NCBI RefSeq assembly: GCF_040567655.1
Contig: NZ_JBEXAC010000001.1
Span: 3,286,001 to 3,350,000, forward strand
DNA from: Chitinophaga sp. H8
GTDB taxonomy: Bacteria; Bacteroidota; Bacteroidia; Chitinophagales; Chitinophagaceae
Reading direction: 5' to 3'
Length of the DNA stretch: 64,000 bases
In this document: positions 44,501 through 52,000 of the stretch, one piece after another
Layout of the letters: each line of letters starts with the position of its first letter
Position numbering within the stretch: the stretch's first letter is position 1
The notes under the pieces: model-generated
Seen by the model: only the letters and a program-made list of their open reading frames with translations
Told to the model about the DNA's origin: nothing
Databases searched by the model: none
Made by a program: the position numbers and the translations under genes

Positions 44501-44848
44501 CCAGGATTTAATTTTCCAGAAGTATTTTTTCCCTGGTTGTAATGTTTGGCCGCCGAACGGAATAAATGCAGTAACCTCACTACTTATATTTCCCGAATCC
44601 CATACATCCGCTTTATTATTGACGAGCCTGGAAGAATCAGAAGCTACTAATATCCGGTAAGCAGTTTGAAGTTGGCCTCGCTCATCAGATTCCAGTTGCC
44701 AGCTTAAACGAGGCTGTTTCACATCAATTCCTTCAGGATTTTCAAGGTATTCGCAACGAAGGTGCTGGATTGTTACAGGGGAAGTTTTATTGTCGCAGGC
44801 AGACAGGAAACCCAAAAGCAATCCTGTCAGAAGGATCTGATGTTTCAT
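41570..44848 (-). CDS. GH78 alpha-L-rhamnosidase lipoprotein with inserted discoidin-like domain (1092 aa)
   Basis: A 1092-residue alpha-L-rhamnosidase. Unlike the other copy it has a lipobox ending at Cys18 (LGFLSAC), so it is membrane-anchored and possibly surface-exposed. After the N-terminal fibronectin-like part an extra segment at about 150-300 carries SVTVDLGTEQRFHSVKLYPALF and SARYIKVTVNKLA, typical of an F5/8 (discoidin) carbohydrate-binding fold. The catalytic part shows VPTDCPQRDERAGWMGDAQVF near residue 670, MYGDWLN, and GATTIWERWDGY near 948 with the base glutamate. These are the canonical GH78 residues. It is the first gene of the locus in transcription order and would start degradation outside the cell. 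Confidence 0.94.
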   Translation of the reverse strand: MKHQILLTGLLLGFLSACDNKTSPVTIQHLRCEYLENPEGIDVKQPRLSWQLESDERGQLQTAYRILVASDSSRLVNNKADVWDSGNISSEVTAFIPFGGQTLQPGKKYFWKIKSWDVHNHETSWSAIASWSMGLLDSTGWKAKWIGIAPTAVPIDSQYNIHAGYQSAIATRADVTKSVTVDLGTEQRFHSVKLYPALFGKNLQPHLFPTAFTVIAASDKDFTRSQILADYSKTGYTHGSLQPLEVSFPAVSARYIKVTVNKLAAIDKEQYAFALGELAVLNSENQNVALGAVVDADDVYEGYKQFSTEKWWPALLTDGFLHPNRQHTAKSIPVPASPLLRKEFITKKPIQRATLYATSLGMYEAYINGKKVGDHVLAPEWTDYHSRVQYQTYDVTKLVKEGANAIGAMLADGWYAGVIFSHPERGSYGLDRKLLAQLQIEYADGDTDIIATDSSWKTKQTGPITAASIFDGETYNASAAEKDWKEPGLDVTQWTPATEYPQVKVAISAQMNEPIKVIQEIKPIKIIPQKNGAYIFDLGQNIAGWVQLNLPYNPHNKIVLRHGEVLDTKGALYTDNLRGATQMDTYIPGTETNIQYEPRFTYHGFRFVEITGLTQTPDLNTVTAKVVASSAPVAGSFECSSKELNKLWENILWTQKGNMHAVPTDCPQRDERAGWMGDAQVFSNNAIFNMDMGAFFTKWIRDIRDSQTKEGRFPDYAPQVGTWANFYNSPGWGDAGVIVPWRLYEHYGDVTVLAAQYEPMKRFIASVFKYNKDLLWKNERGNMYGDWLNGNTIIEAGYPKEGGKVPDDVYSTAFFYYSTNIVAKTAHLLNNTADAARYDSLAAAIKTAFIKAYISSDGIIEGNTQAGYALALDFDLVPENLKTKAAAHMAEAVKAYDFRISTGIQTTIRLMNQLTRFGYSDIAYKLIESRRFPSWLYSIDQGATTIWERWDGYVQGRGFQNAGMNSFNHYAIGAVGEWMYRSILGINNDPAAPGYKHFFIEPVPGGSITYAKGTYNSIAGKIAVSWISAENEYSLDVTVPVNTSATIVIPSGKTITENGMDIKSVKGIEVLDRENNKTRIKVQSGKYSFKST

Positions 44849-44863
44849 AACGGCAATTTTCTA

Positions 44864-44895
44864 CAAGAATACCAAGAGCGATTTGAGATTTCAAA
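44864..44895 (-). promoter_or_regulatory. Possible promoter of the rhamnose-type locus
   Basis: On the minus strand TTTG (44895-44892), a 20-bp spacer and TATTCTTG (44871-44864) fit the Bacteroidota promoter with one mismatch in the -7 box. Transcription would begin only about 9 bases before the rhamnosidase ATG. Confidence 0.35.
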
Positions 44896-45038
44896 TGCTT
44901 TTATAGCATTTTTTTATGGTTTTATACGGGCCGCATTTGTCAGTGCTTTAGCCATAGTGGCTATTTCGTGCTATTACCCGGTGAATAAATCAGTTTGGGG
45001 GTATATCTGAATCCAGGGATCGAAGGAGCGGTTTTTAT

Positions 45039-45079
45039 AATAATAAAGGCCAGCACGTGACGTGATGGCCTTTATTATT
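45039..45079 (-). terminator. Terminator of the adhesin-PorP operon
   Basis: A 14-bp stem (AATAATAAAGGCCA with its complement) around a loop that contains CACGTG. The arms are AT-rich outside the GGCC core, and the minus strand continues with T-rich sequence. It lies 20 bp past the porP-like stop. Confidence 0.75.
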
Positions 45080-45099
45080 TAATTGTTACAGCTTATTTC

Positions 45100-46005
45100 T
45101 TATTTGAACAGGTCTACTTTAATACCCAGTGCAAAATTGCCTGAGAGATAGTTACTCAGACCAGCCGTTTGTGAAGAGTAGCTGAGCAGGATACCAACCG
45201 TATTAACAATATTGTAACCCGCTCCCACTGTAAAATTCTTAGAGGTATGGTACATACCGTACACGTTTACCAGGTTATCAAAGAACACGATATTGGCACC
45301 CATATCTACAATATTATCAAAGCCACGCACACCACGAAAGCATACCTTTGGCTCTATAGAGGTAAGCTGTGAGCCGATGCCAATTTTATAGCCGGCAGCT
45401 GTATAAAATGTAGAACTGTTTACCTGGCCTTTGTTATCCGACTTAAAGTAACCGATCATATTTGGCAAGGCGGCCTGGAGGCTCAGACCACTGCTGGTGT
45501 ATGCAAGACCAAAGTCTGCATCGAAGTAATTATCACGGCGATTATACCGGCCGATAGAAGGATCTGTAATATCACCGTTGAGCGCTTTCCTATCGAGGTG
45601 TTCAGCACGCAGGCCCACAGACAGACCGAAGTGGAGCTGTTGCGTACCAGATGCTGTAAGCGGCAAATGATACGCGTAAGTAGCAGCTACGCGGGTATTC
45701 GAGAGCAAGCCTGCTTTATCGTTATAAAAATAAAGCCCTACCCCTACTCTTTTACCAGCAGCGTAATCGGCAGTAACGGCCATAGTAACCGGTACCCCAG
45801 GTTCATCTTTAAACTGTTTCCTGTAAGCTGCGTTGAGATGAAGCCCGGTGTCAACCCCTGCAAAAGCAGGGTTTCCGAGGTACTGATTCTGAAAATATTG
45901 GGGTCCCAGCGGATCCACTTGTGAAGTGGTGGCGTTGCCCCACTGTTGTGCTTTTACGCTATGTGTTCCTGCAAGTAACAGGAGGATATAAAATACCTTT
46001 TTCAT
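45100..46005 (-). CDS. PorP/SprF-family type IX secretion membrane protein
   Basis: A 301-residue outer-membrane protein of the PorP/SprF family, which helps specific T9SS cargo with type B sorting domains reach the surface. Signs are the signal peptide ending VKAQQ, the segment PLGPQYFQNQYLGNPAFAGVDTGLHLNAAYRKQF typical for the family (read in parts), repeated barrel strands and the end GNFALGIKVDLF. It starts 5 bp after the stop of the giant adhesin, an arrangement known for SprB-SprF and similar pairs. It is therefore probably the dedicated partner of that adhesin. A hairpin terminator follows. Confidence 0.9.
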   Translation of the reverse strand: MKKVFYILLLLAGTHSVKAQQWGNATTSQVDPLGPQYFQNQYLGNPAFAGVDTGLHLNAAYRKQFKDEPGVPVTMAVTADYAAGKRVGVGLYFYNDKAGLLSNTRVAATYAYHLPLTASGTQQLHFGLSVGLRAEHLDRKALNGDITDPSIGRYNRRDNYFDADFGLAYTSSGLSLQAALPNMIGYFKSDNKGQVNSSTFYTAAGYKIGIGSQLTSIEPKVCFRGVRGFDNIVDMGANIVFFDNLVNVYGMYHTSKNFTVGAGYNIVNTVGILLSYSSQTAGLSNYLSGNFALGIKVDLFK

Positions 46006-46010
46006 CCTGA

Positions 46011-49000
46011 TTAGAATTTATCTCTGATGATGGTAATAAAACCTTTCACTTTTGGTAACCCAGGGCCGAAGTCGAGTATATAGTAGTATGTACCTTCTTC
46101 GAGCGGCTTACCATTCAATGTTGCATTCCATTCGTTCAGATAGCCATGTTTTGTATAGATCAGACGGCCGCTGCGATCAAAAACCTTGAGATCATTATTT
46201 GGATAACTGTCGATATTTTTAATCACAAAGCGATCGTTGATACCATCACCGTTTGGTGTCATGATGTTGGTAGCGTCAACTTTATAATCATCTTTCACGT
46301 CGATGGTGATAGATTGTTGCGCCGTACATCCTGCCAGGTTTGCAGCAGTAACCGTGTATATTACTTTTTGTTGTGGCCTTACTGTAACAGCAGGCGTGTT
46401 TTCGCCACTGATAATACTTGTGGGTATATCAGCAGTCCAGGTGTAGGTAGTCCCACCGGTGGCGGTGAGTAATACTACATCCCCCTTGGATACCATTACG
46501 CCTTTATTGCTTGTAATCACCGGCGTACTGATGCTGGTAACGGAGAGGGCGAAGGTTTGTTGTACCTGGTTTACACCACCATGGTCAGTGCCGCCGTTAT
46601 CTTTCACTGTAACAGTGATGGAAGCGGTACCACTGGCGCCCGTTGTGAACCTGAAGCGTAAGGTGTTGCCTACAACAGCGAAGGAAGAAAACAATGCATT
46701 GTTGGTGTTGGCAGCTGTAACAGTCACTGTTTGTGCTGTTTCAGGGCCAGCGGTCACATTCACCAGCGCAATGGACTCCTCGTTTGCAGTAGCGCAATAG
46801 GCTACCGGGCCGATGGCTCCCAACGTTGGTGCTTCGTTGACATCTGTGATGTTGATAACAAATGCTTTCTCCAGGAACTCTCCATTTTGCGTTGTTGAAC
46901 GTACCCGGATATTGTAACTGGATTTAGCTTCATAGTTGAATGCCTGCTTAGCCAATACCTGTGCACCGGTGATTGTGAAAGCGTTGTTGTCCTCACTGCC
47001 TGTGCCGGCAACCAAAGTATAAGTAAAGGTACCTCCCGGTTCATCAGAAGTAGATAACAAGTCACCTGCAACATCTCCTGCGGCCCCATTTTCAGGCAAT
47101 ATAGCTGATGCTAGGCTGATGCTGGTTGGCGGTTCTGGCAGGTTGTTCAGGTTGATCACTACGTTTTCAGTAGCACTGATGTTAACGCCATCACTCACCT
47201 TCACCGTGATTGTGAAAGTGGCATTCTTTTCATAATCCAGATCGCCCGCATCATTGACAGTAATCACACCGGTGGCTGGGTGAATAGTGAATGCAGGGGT
47301 AGCATCACCATCAGGGTTTACATTGGAAACGATGGTCCATTGTTGAAGTGTACCTGTAGATCCCGGATCAGTACCTGTTACGGTGCCTACCACAGTACCC
47401 GCAATGCTGCTTTCATTGACATTGAAGGACTGGCCAGGCATAACCACCGGAGGTACAGCATCTACCAGTACCGTGCTGGTGTTACCTACGTTATTGAGCG
47501 TGAGGTCAACGTTATTGCCAGCTGCATCTTTAATGGTAGCTGCACCCAGCGTAATGCCAGCCGGGATGGTGATACCATCTCTATCAAGGTCACCGGCCGC
47601 TACGGTGTAGTTGAAGGTGAGGACCTTAGTACCTGTACCGCCGTTGTAAATAAATGCCTTGGTAGTAGTGCCTATTGTTACATTGATGGCTGGCATACCT
47701 GTTACCAGCACAGATTCAGTATAGTGAACAGCAAGCGTTAGTGTCTGACCCGCTGTATACATCTTATCGGCCGGAACAGCTACGTTGGTTACTACCGGAA
47801 TCACAGCATCTACTAATACGCCAGCGGTATTACCAACACTGTTAAGCGTGAGATCAAGTACATTACCTGCGGGATCAGCGATGTTACCACCACTGAAGGC
47901 AAGGCTAGTTACTTCGATACCGTCAGTATCCAGGTCGCCAGCAGCAATGGTGTAAGCGAACGTGAGGACGTTGGTGCCAGTACCACCTGTGTAGGTAGCA
48001 TTAACAGTGGCGCCACCTACTTTCAGCATGAGGGCAGGTGTTGCGGTTACGATTACGTTTTCAGAGGTATTAACGGTGAAGTGCAATACTTCGCCGCCAA
48101 CATATGTTTTGTTTCCCGGAACGTTTACAGATGTTATTGTGGGGGCCACAGCATCCACTTTTACATTGTTGGTAGCGCCCACTGCATTGAGGGTGAGCCC
48201 TGCATTGTTGGCAGCTGCATCCTGAATGGTTGCACTATTCAACGTGATAGTAGCAGGAACAGTAATGCCGTCATTGTCCTCCTCACCATTTACTACTGTA
48301 TAGCTGAAAGTCAGCTCAGCAGTGCCCGTGCCACCGGTGTAGGTAAAGGCTTTGGCAGTTGCTCCTATTGTTACGTTGATGGCGGGTGTACCTGTTACCA
48401 CCACTGGTTCGGAATAGTGAACGGTGACGGCGAGCACTTCACCTGCTTTGTAAGTCTTATCAGCCGGAACAGCTACGCCGGTTACTACAGGAATCACTGC
48501 ATCCACTTTCACGTCGGTGGTAGTACCTACGTTGTTGAGGGTAAGCGTCAGGTTGTTTCCTGCAGCATCTGCAATGGTACCACCGTTGAGGGCCAATGCC
48601 ACTACATCGATACCATCGGTGTCGAGATCACCGGCAGCTACCGTATAAGCGAACGTGAGGGCATTGGTGCCGGTACCGCCCGTGAGGGATGCGTTGACAT
48701 TGGTACCTCCAATTTTCACTGTGAGTGTTGGCGTGCCTGTTACGATCACATTTTCTGCAGTATTCACGGTGAAGTTCAGTGCCTGACCTGCTATGTAAGT
48801 TCCATTGGCAGGGACGGCTATACTAGTCACTGTTGGTACCACTGCATCTACTTTCACACCGGTGGTAACACCTACGTTGTTGAGTGTAAGTACCAGGTTA
48901 TTACCGGCTGCATCCGCGATGGTACCACCATTAAGTGCCAGTGTCATTACCTCGATACCATCAGTATCCAGGTCACCTGCCACTACTGTGTAAGTAAAGG

Positions 49001-52000
49001 TAAGTGCATTAGATCCAGTGCCGCTTACATAGTTAGCATTGATATTCGTGCTGCCCACTTTTACAGTAAGTGATGGCGTGCCTGTTACGATCACATTTTC
49101 AGAGGTATTGACAATGAATGACAGTGGTTCAGCGGCCACATATGTTTTGTTTCCCGGAACGTTTACAGATGTTATTGTGGGGGCCACAGCATCCACTTTT
49201 ACATTGTTGGTAGCGCCCACTGCATTGAGGGTGAGCTCTGCATTGTTGGCAGCTGCATCCTGAATGGTTGCACTATTCAACGTGATAGTAGCAGGAACGG
49301 TAATGCCGTCATTGTCCTCCTCACCATTTACTACTGTATAGCTGAAAGTCAACTCAGCAGTGCCCGTGCCACCGGTGTAGGTAAAGGCTTTGGCAGTTGC
49401 TCCTATTGTTACGGTGAGGGCGGGTGTACCTGTTACCTCCACTGGTTCGGAATAGTGAACAGTGAGGGTGAGCACTTCACCTGCTTTGTAAGTCTTATCA
49501 GCCGGAACTGCTACGCTGGTTACTACAGGAATCACTGCATCCACTTTGACGCCGGTAGTAGCACCTACGTTGTTGAGGGTAAGCGTCAAGTTGTTTCCTG
49601 CAGCATCTGCAATGGTGCCTCCGTTGAGGACCAATGCCACCACATCGATACCATCGGTGTCGAGATCACCGGCAGCTACCGTGTAAGCGAACGTGAGGGC
49701 GTTGGTGCCGGTACCGCCCGTGAGGGATGCGTTGACATTGGTACCTCCAATTTTCACTGTGAGTGTTGGCGTGCCTGTTACGATCACATTTTCTGCAGTA
49801 TTCACGGTGAAGTTCAGTGCCTGACCTGCTATGTAAGTTCCATTGGCAGGGACGGCTATACTAGTCACTGTTGGTACCACTGCATCCACTTTGACGCCGG
49901 TGGTAGCACCTACGTTGTTGAGTGTAAGTGCCAGCTTGTTTCCTGCAGCATCTGCAATGGTACCTCCATTGAGGGCCAATGCCACTACATCAATACCATC
50001 GGTATCGAGATCACCCGTAACTACCGTGTAAGCAAACGAGAGGGCGTTGGTGCCGGTACCACCTGTGTAGGTAGCATTGACATTCGTACCTCCCACTTTT
50101 AAGGTGAGTAATGGTGTGCCGGTTACGGTTACCCCCTCAGATGTGTTGACAATGAATGACAGTGGTTCAGCGGCCACATATGTTTTGTTTCCCGGAACTG
50201 CTACAGATGATACGATTGGGATAATACCATCGATGATGAGTGCTTTGTTGGCTCCCAGTGAACCGGCAGTACCTGGCGCAGGCAGCGTAAGCTGTGCGTC
50301 CATAGTGGCGGCGTTCTTTATAGTACCGCCATTCAGTGTGAGCGCCGTAGTGGCCGCGTAGTCCAGGTCGGACGATTGATCTCCTGCCTGAACGGTATAG
50401 CTGAAGGTGAGGGTATTGGTACCGGTGCCGCCGGTATAATCAATGAGGCGATCAGTAGCGCCGGTTTCCAGCTTAAGTTGTGGTGTACCCGTAACATTTA
50501 CCGGCACACTAAAAGTCAGTTGCACATCGATAATGTCACCTAATTTATAGCTCCCGTCTGTTGCAGTAGCCGTTACATTGGTGAGTTGCGGGAAGGTAGG
50601 ATTTACGTTGATGTTGATCATCTTTGTATCTGTCCGGGCACCGCCGTCACCGGTATTGCCCAGGTCATCGGCAATGGCAGTAATAGTAGCTGCACCATAA
50701 TAGTTGGCTCCTGGTCTATACGTCAGTGTTGACAAAGCAGCATTGACGTTAGCAGGTGTACCTTGTATTTCCATTGCAATCACGTTAGTCCCAGGCGCTC
50801 CGGTAATGAAGGTGATACCTCCTAATGATGTCAGTGACATGAGGCCTTGGGTAGCCGTCAGTTTCATGCGCATGGGAGAGCTGGTGTTATCCACATCACT
50901 GGTGCTGATGCTATTGGCGAGATTAAATACCAGGATGGTATTCATATCCACGCTTATGGTAGCAGGCGCGAAGATGACCGGCGCATCATTTACAGCAATG
51001 ATATTGATGGTAAATGTGGAAGTACTTACATTTTCACTACCCGTACCGGTATTACCCTTATCGTTATAGCTGATGGTGCAGATAATACCACCGGCAGTAC
51101 TGTTCAGCGCAGTCGTGTAAAACACATTATCTCCGGCACAGAAGGCATTGATATCTGTAATGGTACCAGACAGTACCGCTGCATTGGTACCACTGCCACT
51201 CACACTTACCCCACCGCTACCGGTTGCGCTGATGGTGCCTGAACCATTGGGTACAGCTACCGTCACTTCTACAATACCGGTTCCGGCATCCACATCTGCG
51301 AAGGCCAGTGGTGTGATAGCTGTAGCAACATCTTCCCTTACAGAGAATGGAGAAGCCGGAACAGTTGGGGTGGCCCCTGCATCGTTTACACCATTGATAT
51401 GTAGTACCACAGTGGCTGTAGCCTTCTTAGTCCCCCCACTGCCTGTGTTACCTAAATCGCTCAGGCTTAAGTTCAGGTTGATATCACCATTGAGGTTGAG
51501 TGCTGGTGTATAGGTAAGATTATTACCTGCGATATACGTGTTGATATCGGCCAGCTTACCAGTCAGGATGACGGTGTTAAAAGACGTACCTACCGCAATA
51601 GAACCAGAAACAGCTGCATTAAGCGTACCTGTACCAGGAGACAGCGTGAAGGTAAGTTGTACGTCATTGGGATCCGCATCTACGTCAGCTACTGTGATAC
51701 CGTTGATGTGGGCAGTTACGTCTTCTGTCAGGTTGATCGGTGTGGTGACAGTAAGGGTTGGCGCATCATTGACAGCGATAAACCGCAGGTTTTGAGTGAT
51801 CCGTGCACTTTCACTGTTTGCATCTCCACTGGTACCCGGATCGATACCGGTGTTGCCCTGGTCATTGATGTCGATGGTCAGGGATACATCTATGGTGTTG
51901 TCAGCTACCGGTATATACGTCAGGTTTCCTGCATTAATATAGGTATTGATGTTTGCGATGGTACCTGTCATTACCAATATAGCTGCCCCTGTGCCAGTTA

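Noticed and set aside
48081..49073. A 330-codon open frame on the plus strand inside the adhesin gene
   Set aside because: It is antisense to the repeats and arises because the repeated DNA lacks stops in that frame; its composition rich in Cys, Tyr and Ser is that of a shadow frame.
47450..50600. Regularly spaced repeats that might suggest a CRISPR array
   Set aside because: The units are about 345 bp, remain in frame and encode Ig-like domains; there are no short direct repeats with unique spacers and no cas genes.
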